Of a DNA stretch of 64,000 bases, positions 18,641-29,143 are shown in pieces (position 1 is the first letter of the stretch; each line of letters opens with the position of its first letter). The notes beneath the pieces are model-generated. The model worked only from the letters and a program-made list of their open reading frames with translations. It had not been told where the DNA came from and did not search any database. Position numbers and translations under genes: made by a program. This stretch comes from Cristatella mucedo. Its lineage: Eukaryota > Bryozoa > Phylactolaemata > Cristatellidae. Where the stretch lies: NCBI GenBank assembly GCA_009760855.2, contig WPIO01000016.1, positions 3,332,001 to 3,396,000 on the forward strand. Reading direction: 5' to 3'.

Positions 18641-18860
18641 ACAAGGCGCTCGCCCTTCGCGAATAATAATTATTTAATAATAATAACAATTTAATAATAG
18701 TAATAGGCAATAATAAACAAGGCGCTCGCCCTTCGCGAACCCGAGATCGCGGGTTAAAGCCTCGCAGCAGGCAGCGATCCTTCATTGCAGACTGCGAGCG
18801 GCGGTCGTCCGCCATAAGGCGGCTCTCGCACCGCTATATAAGGGAGGCTGCTTAAAAATC
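18641..18860 (+). mobile_element. Third tRNA-like SINE with AT-rich insert
   Basis: The unit at 18717-18860 has ACAAGGCGCTCGCCCTTCGC, a B-box-like ATCGCGGGTTAAAGCC, and ends CGCTATATAAGGGAGGCTGC, similar in plan to SINE-2. Its first 23 bases also occur at 18641-18663, separated from the second copy by 53 bases of AT-rich sequence. Confidence 0.6.
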
Positions 18861-18969
18861 GTCAGCTAGCCTATGGCCTTGACTGCGACTTGTCCTCTTT
18901 TAGCCACGAGCTCTCGGCGTCTCCCTGATTTACAACTTCAAACGGAACGGGAATTTCAGTGCGACAAGC

Positions 18970-19133
18970 GTGCGACCGCACGAAGCTTGGAGCTTTTACG
19001 TATTATTTATATTTATTATACTTAATTTAATTTAACATACTATACTATTTATTATATTTAAATATTATTAATATTATTATATTTACTTATTATTTAGGCG
19101 GTGCGACCGCACGAAGCTTGCAGCTTTAACGTA
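18970..19133. repeat. 33 bp direct repeat flanking AT-rich insert
   Basis: 18970-19002 and 19101-19133 match at all but two positions (core GTGCGACCGCACGAAGCTTG). Between them lie about 98 bases of almost only A and T. Confidence 0.88.
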
Positions 19134-19139
19134 ATGGCG

Positions 19140-19994
19140 GACGTACGCTCTCAGCAGAGCCGCGGCCTATGCGCACGCATAGACAGATGCTCGAAGCCCT
19201 GATCGGCTTGACCTCTGCGATGACCCCGTCTCCGCCTCCTAGGGCGTGTGTGGGTGGAGACGGTTCGCGCCGGGCGGGGGGGGGGTGTGGGGTGGGGGGA
19301 GACCCAGTACGGATTCAGGAGGGGGCTAGGACCCCCAACCCCTTGCACTCTCCGCCTGACTCTATCGGGAGGAATGCGCGTCTTAATGCTTACGTCGAGT
19401 ATATTTCCGTCCGCGTCTTCCAGGAAATTAGCCACTCCGGGAGGGTTTCGAGTTCACGTCGCGTCAGTGTATGTTTAAGTATCTATGCACGCGCGAAAGA
19501 CTAAAGAGTTATGCGCAGGGACGCGTCGGAGGAGAGCCGAGCTCTCCGCTCAGCAGACACATTCAGATCATCATATCTTCTTTATATTTTATATTTTTTA
19601 TATTTTTATATTTTATATTTATATTTTATATTTCTTATATTTTATATTTTATATTTATATTTTATATATTCTCATATCTTTATCTTCGTAGCGGCACGGA
19701 TGCAGTGCAGAAAGCGACGAGCCTGGAGAAGGCCGTATTCGCCTAGGAGACCCCCAACACCCTTTTTTTTTTAGGGGGTGGCTCTATGGCGGGCTCGGCT
19801 CTCACGCCCACAACTACCCCGGTACGCGGGGCGTACAATTTAAGCGATAGCGTCACGTTGTCTCCGTCCACCAAGCTTCCAATAATGCGTAAGATTTTTA
19901 GAGGAAAATATTCTCAATGTCCGCCGCTCCTTTTTTTCAATGCACCGGGCACTCACTCGGGCTCGAGCCGGTTTACGGCTGAGAAGAGCCCGGC

Positions 19995-20025
<31 letters not shown>

Positions 20026-20083
20026 ACGCACGACTGACGGCATCTCGGGTGCGCGCGCCGCACGTAGCCCGCCGGTTCGTGTC
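19140..20083. other. CpG-rich and AT-rich patches, no gene seen
   Basis: A G-rich run at 19275-19305 has quadruplex potential. An A/T-only stretch fills 19580-19680 and a CGC triplet run lies at 19998-20025. Open frames here show no family resemblance. Confidence 0.35.
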
Positions 20084-20497
20084 GGCCTTCGCTTGTCTCC
20101 GTGTTCACTGCTCGCCGCCGTCGAACGTTCTTCAGTCAAACGTAAGCGTTTATTGCCGCCTTATTGCCGGAAATGCTGCCGGAATTATTACAGGAAAGGC
20201 CTAGCAGCGGCGGGTTCGCAGGGCCTTCGCTTGTCTCCGTGTTCACTGGTCGCCGCCGTCGAACGTTCTTCAGTCAAACGTAAGCGTTTATTGCCGCCTT
20301 ATTGCCGGAAATGCTGCCGGAATTATTACAGGAAAGGCCTAGCAGCGGCGGGTTCGCAGGGCCTTCGCTTGTCTCCGTGTTCACTGGTCGCCGCCGTCGA
20401 ACGTTCTTCAGTCAAACGTAAGCGTTTATTGCCGCCTTATTGCCGGAAATGCTGCCGGAATTATTACAGGAAAGGCCTAGCAGCGGCGGGTTCGCAC
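20084..20497 (+). repeat. Three tandem 138 bp units
   Basis: Units start at 20084, 20222 and 20360 with GGCCTTCGCTTGTCTCCGTG and end with AGCAGCGGCGGGTTCGCA. They are almost identical, so the duplication is recent. Because 138 is divisible by three, an open frame runs through all copies, giving a 46-residue repeat. That frame has no recognised family and may be incidental. Confidence 0.92.
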
Positions 20498-20499
20498 GG

Positions 20500-21440
20500 T
20501 CAGCGGCGATATCCCGGAGTGCAAGCTAGCCGTCATTCTGGTCTGCGACCCGAAAGTCTTGTTGCCGACGACCCCCCCCATGCAGACGATCTTAAATTCG
20601 CTCGCCGTGCGCGTAGTTCTCCGAGCGCTATTGTATGGCGGGAACGGCTCTGAGAGTCCAGAATCCAATTCTGACTAGTGCACTTGCGGGCAACCTTCGG
20701 TATGTGTCGGCGGTTGGTGGTGCCCCCCCCACATGTCGGCAGGTTTGTTTGCCACCTGCGGCGATTACGACGCAAGGCTGTCCAAAGCAGTTGATGTCGA
20801 ATCCACCTGGATTTAGGATACTCGCGAGCTGGTGGCCAATGGGCTGCGGAGAGCAGTGCGCGCCGCTATGCTGCTCGTGATTAGCAGCCGCGCGGGATTT
20901 TCCACCAATCAGCTCCATGGCCGCGAAGTAAACTCTGCCGCGTCATCAGCCCTTCGCGGGAGCGGAGCGTGAGTTGGAAGACCACCGGATGTGACGAATG
21001 TGCTACTCAGGGGAAGCAAAGCACCCGAAAACTTGGCTCTTTTCTTGTAACAACTTTGGAGTCGGCTGCCTCGTCTATGCTGTCCGAGACTTGCATGCTA
21101 GCTTGTTATACTGCCTGTGCATACTTTAAGCCCCACGCTTTCATGTACTTTTTCAAACGGTGCATCGTAAGAGAAACTGCGATGGAGAATTTTCATTCGC
21201 TTCAATAGCAGAAAATGTTTGGACGGACTTCTAGGCATGCGAAACATCTCACCGCCTACAAAGCACAGCAAATCCACCTAGTAGGTTCAATTGCAACAGC
21301 ACTGAGGTTTCGGCACGGGCGCGTCCTTTGCTGAAGCAGCCTCGATGGCTCCTGGTTGATAAACGAATGCAAGGCCAAATTCTTGCAATAACTCACAAGG
21401 CTTGAAGCCATGGCTTGAATTCTTCACGCGTAGCTGATTT
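20500..21440. other. GC-rich then mixed sequence, no gene seen
   Basis: CpG-rich to about 20960 with runs of C, then ordinary sequence. No exon or mobile element was recognised. Confidence 0.3.
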
Positions 21441-21444
21441 TGTC

Positions 21445-21825
21445 TCTGCTGCACCGGTTTCAGCCTCCCCGTGCCCTCAGATCCCATGCGAACAAGAAAC
21501 TAGCTGTGCCACTCCTCTGCCTGAAGACACCGTTGGTGACCGTTAGCGGTCGTTGCTCTGCATGTCTTGAAAGAATTGTGGTACTCACTTCCACAGTTCT
21601 TGCTCAACGACGTCTACCATCCTGCAACGGACTGTGGCGCATTCTTTGCAGCCGCGATAAGCGCTGCTACTTTCACGCCACTCACTTCATTGACTGCCCT
21701 CATGACTCAACTAAGCGTCACATTATCTTGAGACGAAGCCTGTCTACCAAAAGCCGGGGCGCAGGCTTTGAGTGCGCTAGAGAAAGCTCTCCTGCTTAAC
21801 TTCCTCGTAATGTCCAATTTGTGGC
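21445..21825 (+). mobile_element. LINE-B 3' fragment
   Basis: Carries the phrases HRFQPPRALRSHANKKLAVP and SRDKRCYFHATHFIDCPHD found in the other LINE-B copies. It ends in a GCTCTCCTGCTTAACTTCC terminus. Confidence 0.75.
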
Positions 21826-21869
21826 TTTCCAGACGAAGATCAATTTAAGCCTCTCCTCTTTCAGCTGCA

Positions 21870-21993
21870 GCTGGTTTGGTCTAGCGGTTAAGGTGCTCGC
21901 CCCGACCAAGGTCTGACTGAGGTCGTGGGCTCGAGCCCCGAGGCATATGTGAAGCGCCTGAATAGAGATTGAGTTCTCTTGGGGCGCTATATA

Positions 21994-22027
<34 letters not shown>

Positions 22028-22028
22028 G
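21870..22028 (+). mobile_element. SINE-1, nearly complete, TA tail
   Basis: CAGCTGGTTTGGTCTAGCGG head, GGGCTCGAGCCCCGAGGCAT B box region, and TTGGGGCGCTATATAAATAA end with an adjoining TA microsatellite (22003-22028). Confidence 0.9.
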
Positions 22029-22029
22029 A

Positions 22030-23070
22030 TATTGCAGCAAGCAAGAAAGCTGGAGTTCTGCGGGTTACTAAAGTTATCAGAGCCAAGCTGGTCCGTGCAC
22101 TGTTCGCATCGTGTGTCTACATTTCATGTGTACATGTCATCGTGTCTCCGTGTCGCGTGCATCTCTTTCTTTCCGCTTTATTTTCTTTTCTTTCCGTCCT
22201 TCAGCCTCTGCAATACGTCACTTAGCAGTGCTTCAGCACTCGTCCGCTGGTCAGTCAGCGGCGACAGTCTGAAGCTAGTCAGTGGTGACCGTCGCAACAG
22301 CCACGCTTAATTGCATCTCGCCGATTTACTTACCAATCGAGCGCCTCGTTGACCTGCGACTTCTGTCACTCGCTTTTAGGTCCTTTCGCTCCGACATTCG
22401 TGCCCTCGCTTTAGAAGCCCCTTTGCCTTGACCCCGTTTGCTTAGACCCCTCTGCTTTGGTCTGTTTGCTCTACTTCTGGTACCAATCTCTCACATCCAT
22501 TGGACACCTTTGGCCTCCAGTTCCTATGCACGCAGAGCCCATAACTCGCCGCGGACGAACGTCACGTCCTCTGAATTGAGGTTTAAAAAAAAGCAGCAAA
22601 CGCCCGCCTGTTACTGGGAGCCTTCGCGTCGCACGTGTAAATTTTGCGCTAGGTCAGCGTCGCCACAACATGAGGAACTGTAGTAAAGGGTCGCGGCATT
22701 TAGAAGATTGAGAACCGCTGCTCTAGGCAATCGTGCGAACAGAAACCGCGCACATTTCGAATCTCTAGTCGGTTGGTCTGCTCAGTTTACAGCACATGCT
22801 TAGTGCCCTGAAAGAGATTTTGTTCACTTATGGAGCTGTGAAGAAAATTTATTTTCGTTGCTTCCATAGGACTTGGGGTTAATCAGAGGCCTAGGTTCTC
22901 TATATCTTGCATCTGATGTCTGAAAAAGAGCACTGGGTTCTGTCTGGCACCAAAAAAACTAGCAAAGCTGTGCTGTATTAAAGCCTTAAACATTTCTAAT
23001 TTGAGCTTTCGTAGGTAACCTGTTGAACAAAATTGCTGCTTAACCGTCAGCTATGGGTTCAAGTGAATTT
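22030..23070. other. Unassigned, no gene seen
   Basis: Weak reverse-transcriptase-like wording near 22085-22110 suggests an old LINE scrap. The rest is not recognised. Confidence 0.3.
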
Positions 23071-23079
23071 AAGTAACCG

Positions 23080-25680
23080 TAATGTCACGTCTGCAACTCC
23101 ACAAAGCCATAAAGACTATGTGGGTATTACGCAGGAGAGTTTTTTGTAGCGTACTCACAGCCTAAGTGGCTTTCGGTTCGCATTCGGTAGCCACCAGACT
23201 TCAACGGACTTTTATTATGCAACAAAGAGAAAGTGGAAAGCATAGCAGAGTCAGGAGAGCAGTTGAGGTAGTGAGTAGCATGGAAGCAGCAGCCCAGGAC
23301 CGCTGAAAAGGATGAGCCATAGTCGGCAGCAGGAGAGTAGTTGTCGCTGCATAAGAATTGTGGAAGCGAGTTCAACAGTCTAGGACTTGCATCAGAGCTA
23401 GAGCTTCTGTCACCAACGGTCTTTAAGCGGAAGAATGGAACAGCTAATTTATTGTCCATACAGGACCTGAGGGCACGAAGAGGATGAAACTGGTGCAGCA
23501 GTTCAGCTAGGTATGGATGAGCTAAGCCGAGGCGGGCCTTGTGGGTCAGCCTAAGAACTTTGCTCTGTATCTGTCGATCAATAGCAGTCATGCTAGCTCT
23601 TTTAGCAAAGGAGACACGTGGTCAAACCTCTGGGACTTGAAGACTAGCCTAGCAGTCATATTCATAGCCAGTTGCAGTTGCCTAGTTGATTTCTTTGGTA
23701 GTCCAGCCAAAAGGGAATAACAATCATCAAGCCGAGCCAGAACTTAGGAGCTAATGAAATTTTTTGCAAGCCACTGTGGAAGACTGCTCCTAATCTGAGA
23801 TAGGGATCGGACGGGATGGATAGCTGCAGAAGCACTCTTTTGAATGAAGCTTTTACAATTTAGGCAGCTATCGAGAACGACACCTAAATTTCGAGCAAGT
23901 GTTGATGGTCGCACGACAGCATTATCTATTGGAAGAGCAAAGCCTTTTAATCCAGCCACGCGCTTAGGGTGTCCTACGAGCAGAAGTTGGATTTTATTGT
24001 CATTTAGTTTCAATAGGTTGCAGCAGTTGGATTTTATTGTCATTTAGTTTCAATAAGTTTTCCGACATCCAGAATATGATATCGGCAAGGCAAGCATTCA
24101 GTTTATCAGTTGCTGCAGCAGATTCCGACGGTTTAAATGACAAACACAGCTGAGTATCGTCAGCATAAAAGTGATATCCTATTCCATGGGCCTTAACCAC
24201 TTTTCCCAGAGGTTGAGTATACATGGAGAACAGCAAGGGACCGAGGACGGACCTTTGAGGGACTACACAGGTGACCCGTTTCGTGTGTGAGACCTGACCC
24301 CAACACGACACGGATTGAACACGATCAGATAAGTGCGATTTGAACCACGCCAGGGCCTGCTAGACAGATTTCTGTTCTCAATCATTCAAGTAGGACATCG
24401 TGATCAATGATGTCAAAGGCAACTGATAGATCTAGCAGAGATAGGGCAGTGGCATTCCCGTCATCGTTGCAATACAGAATGTCATTGTCAACACGGAGGC
24501 GAGCAGCTTCAATGGAGTACTGCCTTTTGAACCCTGGTTGAAATGTTTCTGACATTTCATTCTTTCCAGTATGTGCAACCAGCTGCTTAGCAAGCATTTT
24601 CAAGAATCTTTGACCAGAAAGGAAGAAGAGAAACTGCGCGATAGTTTGCAAGGACCTCTGTATTTAATCCAGCCCCTTTAAGTATGGATCTAATGATTGC
24701 CGATTTAAAGGAATTTGGGACGACCCCTTTTTCCAAAGAAGCATTAAAAATCTTGGTTATGGCAGGGCTAAGTTGGTCTACCTGTGAAGACCACAGATAC
24801 ATTGATATTGGGTCTTCAGGATCTAGCTTTTCTCTTTTTACTAGACCTTATTAAGATAGCCACATCGCATGCGGAAATCTCGGAAAACCTTTTAAGAAAG
24901 ATCACAATTGTGATTCCACAATTGGTTTACTTGGAGGGGGCTTTATGGAGGCACGAATGGGCACAATTTTTTCAGCAAAGAAGGCTGAAAGCTTTTCAGC
25001 TGAGCCGCCAATATCTGGGGAGTCAGACCTCTCAGCATTGGCCAGTAAATTGTTTTTTGTCTTATAAATCTGTTTTGGGTCCGACTGGCAGGAGTTCAGT
25101 TTTCGAGTGAAAAAAGCAGCAAAGGCTTTTTGAAGCTTCCGAGTGTAAACTTGAAGGAAGTCTTTGAAATTAACTAGATCTGAATCAGATGACGATTTCT
25201 TAAAAGACGTTCAAGCCTGTGCTTAACACGGTGCATCCTTTGAAGTTTGTTTGTAAATTGAAAGGGATCTCCACGACTCTGTACACGGATATAATGAACG
25301 GGAGCATGCTTTTCAAGCGTACTCCTGAGTGTCATGTTTACTACATCACTGAGGATATCGAGTCTGGGTGCAGATCAAAAAGACCCGCATCACAAACAGA
25401 TTAAAAAAATGTAGTAATGTCAATGCTTTTTAAGTTACGTCGTTGGACAAGTTTGACTTTACTCTGTACGTACAAGGGAGCAGAAACAGTAAGCGAGACC
25501 GAGCAATGATTAGTGAGGGTCAGCGGGCATACCACAAGGTCAGTGGGGAAGACATCCTTAATTATTCACGAGATCTAGAATATGGCCACCATAGCAACCG
25601 CTTGACCCATGTCGCGAGTTCGTCATGCTGCGGGAAATTCTTTATTAACTGCTACAAACAAATTGAAAACCTCTAAGGCT
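23080..25680 (-). mobile_element. LINE-B non-LTR retrotransposon, minus strand, decayed
   Basis: Read on the minus strand, an endonuclease-RT linker is followed by RT motifs in order: FNASLEKGVVPNSFKSAIIR (24720 area), LLDLSVAFDIIDHDVLLE, VLGPLLFSMYTQPL and YHFYADDTQLCLSF. A C-terminal part with YLAELLHQFHPLRALRS and the CTCTCCTGCGTAATACCCAC terminus near 23100 follow. Several frameshifts and stops. It is distinct from LINE-A in sequence and 3' end; an endonuclease domain was not identified. Confidence 0.82.
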
Positions 25681-25689
25681 ATCCTGCCG

Positions 25690-27195
25690 CTGTATATACC
25701 AGATTGACCTATTGATCAAAATTCAAGCTTCTTTTTACTATTTTACTTCAAATATAAAGAAGGATTACAAATAGTTGCCAAGGCGTGTTAGTGTTTCAAA
25801 TAAGGAAGCTACGAATCGCCCCATCCTTGCTACTGTGCGTGCTGTTAGTATCTGCTTTTGTATTTACGCGAACGTACTTCGGCACGCATAGTTAAATACC
25901 TAAGTGTGCCAGTTACATTTATATTCTAGCCTTTTGTACCAGGTAGAAAATATACCTCTGCAGCACCTGCCAAGATATTTGGATAATTGATTTCAGCACT
26001 TCAAAGATACGTTGTTCCAAGCTGTCACAGCTGCTCTTTTTTCCCTCAATCCTCGTGTGCTCGCAAAAAGAAAGTAACCTTCATTTATTATCCAAACTTC
26101 ATATTTCAGTGCCATCATCAAACTAAAAAGTTTGAACAAAATCGGAGCCGTGCTCAAGTTTGAAGTACCAAAGCATGGATCAGGTAAGCTGCTTTCTAAA
26201 CTGCTAATTAAGGAGCGTATTATTTATAAGTCTTTAAACAAATATACAACATTAAAGAGAAAATAAAAGAGGATCGTGAGTTGTCCAATCTCTCTAGTAT
26301 ATAAATTTAATCGGTCACATATCTTAAAACCGATGAAAGGATTGATGTAACAGCTGGTTTTAAGTAGCGAATGCAAGTTCGAATGTATTTGAATGTAAAC
26401 ACGGCTTTGAGGTTGACCCTTTTGGTGTCACTGTACAGGAACATTCACGAATTGATTACCAGCGATTGAAATGAATTGCCGCATTGAATGAAATTGTTTG
26501 CAGCTCTAGGAGAGATGATTTAGGTGAAGTTAAAACAAATCCTCTAGGTTGGTAGAAATAACTGCCATCGGTGGCTTAAAATTAACACACATCGTGCTCG
26601 GTGATTTTAGGTATGCTGCATGATGTCCGAGTAATAACCTAAAAATATTACCCTAGTATGAATTAATCATTATCCGATGGTCAGCTGGTCTCTTCTAAAT
26701 ATTTTTGGCTGGTCTATGCCGCTGTTCACAAGGTAACCGGGAACCTAAATTTGAACAGAACCGCTCCTTTTTAGAAATAAAAAACTGTGCTATTTTAAGA
26801 GAGGACGAAAGGAGTTCTCTATATTACTGCAAGTAGCATATTGTGTAGCCTAAATTTGAAGCTAGTCATTTCGTAAGACTAGCTGCTTGGCATAAGCAGC
26901 GTGACTGATCCCTCAGCTGCGACAAACAAACTGACTTGTGTCGTTTAGAGCAATGTCATAAAACACGTGGCATAAATAAATCAAGGCACAGCAGCAGCAG
27001 AATCCAGAAAGCTGTGCTTATACTGACCCAAAGCTTGCTGAAGAGTGGACGTGTCGAGCGATGGCGGCGGAGTGATTTACGGTTTCTGGCTGTCGCGCGA
27101 TCTAGACTTTGTTCTCAATATACTGAGCCACATCAGAATCCGCTTGCAGCAGCAGCCGGCAATGGAATTAGCTTGCTCTGCTTTTGATGTTTGTT
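25690..27195. other. Upstream flank of innexin B, no gene seen
   Basis: AT-rich single-copy-looking DNA. A promoter and any start-codon exon of innexin B should lie here or further upstream, but none could be recognised. Confidence 0.35.
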
Positions 27196-27199
27196 GTAG

Positions 27200-27293
27200 C
27201 CAACTTTCTACGAGTCGCTCAAGAGAGGCGCACTCATTTTTGACAGAGCAGACGACGATCAATACGACAGAGTCAGCAGCAAGTATAGTATTG
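27200..27293 (+). CDS. Innexin B exon 2 (N-terminal cytoplasmic segment)
   Basis: It encodes 31 residues plus one base, ending [15 protein letters not shown] at the phase 1 donor GTTAGT. The acceptor TTTGTTGTAG ends in an in-frame TAG at 27197-27199, and the exon has no ATG. The core DDDQYDR is identical in innexin C. Confidence 0.8.
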
Positions 27294-29055
27294 GTTAGTA
27301 TTGGGGGCACTCAGTCAGTATTCTTAATATTTGTAATGCCGTTTATATCTGAACTGCTTAGTCCAGGGTTAAAGTGCTCGCTCTTCACGACCCAGTTGCT
27401 GGGTTCGAATCCTGGCAGTAGGAAATGCTTTATTGCTCACTGCAAGCGGCTGTGATAGCCATCACTGCTCTTCTGCAGCTACACAAATGACATTGTTGAA
27501 TCAGATAGCCTTTAAATTGCATCTATGGCTAAGTTCATGTTGGTCCATGCATTCGTGACATTCCGTCTCGACTTCTGCAACTCACTGCTTACTGGCCTAC
27601 CGGCATGTGCGATCAGGCGATTGCAGCTGGTGCAAAACTCCGCAGCTAGGCTTGTCTGTCGTGTGCGTCGTCGCAGTTGCCACATCATACCACTTCTCGC
27701 CGACCTGCACTGGCCAGTCAAGCAACGGATTGATTTCAAGGTTTTATAGCTGAATTTTAGGTTACTTCATTCTTTGGCTCCAGCCTATCTCTCAGATCTA
27801 CTACTCCACCAGGCCAAGCATCGTACCACCAGCTTTTCGGAATCCAACAGTCTACCAGTACCTCGTACAAACCTCAGATCCTTTGAAGACCGCGCATTTA
27901 GTTCGTATGCTCCCAAAGCCTGGAACTCACTCCCGACTTACGTCAGAACATCCCCTGACTTAAACACATTCAAAAAGAACTTAAAAAACACACCTATTTA
28001 GGACAGCATTTAGTGGGTCCCTTTGGTTTGTTCTTCATGTGCTTATGCTTCATGTGCTTTTGCTGACACTGTGCATGCTGCCACTAACCAAATTTACATG
28101 CGGACCATGTGCATGCCACCCATAACTATGTTATTCATGTTGTTTATCAAGAATGATATTACTCACCATTCAATTTCATTTCCCTTTGCAGCAAATGTAA
28201 AGTGCCTAGAAAGAGATTGAGTTCTCCGAGAGGCTTTATCATCATTGCATTATTATTATTATTATATTGTCTTAGAAGTCGCGTGTTATTCTTTGGCAAA
28301 TGCTACCTCGCAGTAATACTGGATGTCAGTTTGCCACCATGGCTTTACTCAAGGGTAAGATGCTGGTGATTAACGGCCGACGTCGTGGTCTCCTGTCCTG
28401 CAGCATATTTAAAGCGGCCGAATAGAGATTCAGTTCTCTTAATGCGCCACATGAATGACACCATTTATTCTGGTCCGAGCTATCCGGCATTATCTTGGTG
28501 TAGTTGCAATCGTCATTTGCGATGCACTAGCTAAGCGGCAGCAGTAAGCGTGACTGCTTTAATGCGCCGGGGCGCAATGTTCTTGGTGCTCTCGCCAGAT
28601 CGCGAAACCCTATCAGCGACCCTAAAAGCAGCAGCGAATCTGTTTTCTCTTCGCAGGATTTCTGATGGTTTTATTGGCCTTATCTGGAGTGCTCAGCGTT
28701 CAGGACGGAGTTACGTGTCATTGTCCAAAGGAATGGGAGTCTCAGTGGATCGAATATGTCAACAACTACTGCTGGGTATGGACGTGCTGGCATGGACGTT
28801 CACTAGTCGGAGGATTTCTATGTTAACTACGCGGACACTTTACTGTTTACTTCATTGTCTGTACTTTTCTTTCTTTTACTCGGCAGAAAACTATCGGCCT
28901 TGCTCTGCTAGGAAAGTGTAAGGTTCTTCGAGGGTAGGTGTGGGGAAGAGTGGTGGGTTGGTGGCGGAGCGATGACCGGAAGTGACGGGCTAGGCAGTGG
29001 GAGGGGATGGCAGTGGGAGGGGCTCGGCTGAGAGAGTGAGAGAGACAGAGAGAGA

Positions 29056-29143
<88 letters not shown>

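Noticed and set aside
19940-20653. 237-residue plus-strand frame as a gene
   Set aside because: Its length comes from the 138 bp triplication and a GCC run. No splice-supported neighbours or family; kept only as a repeat and a finding.
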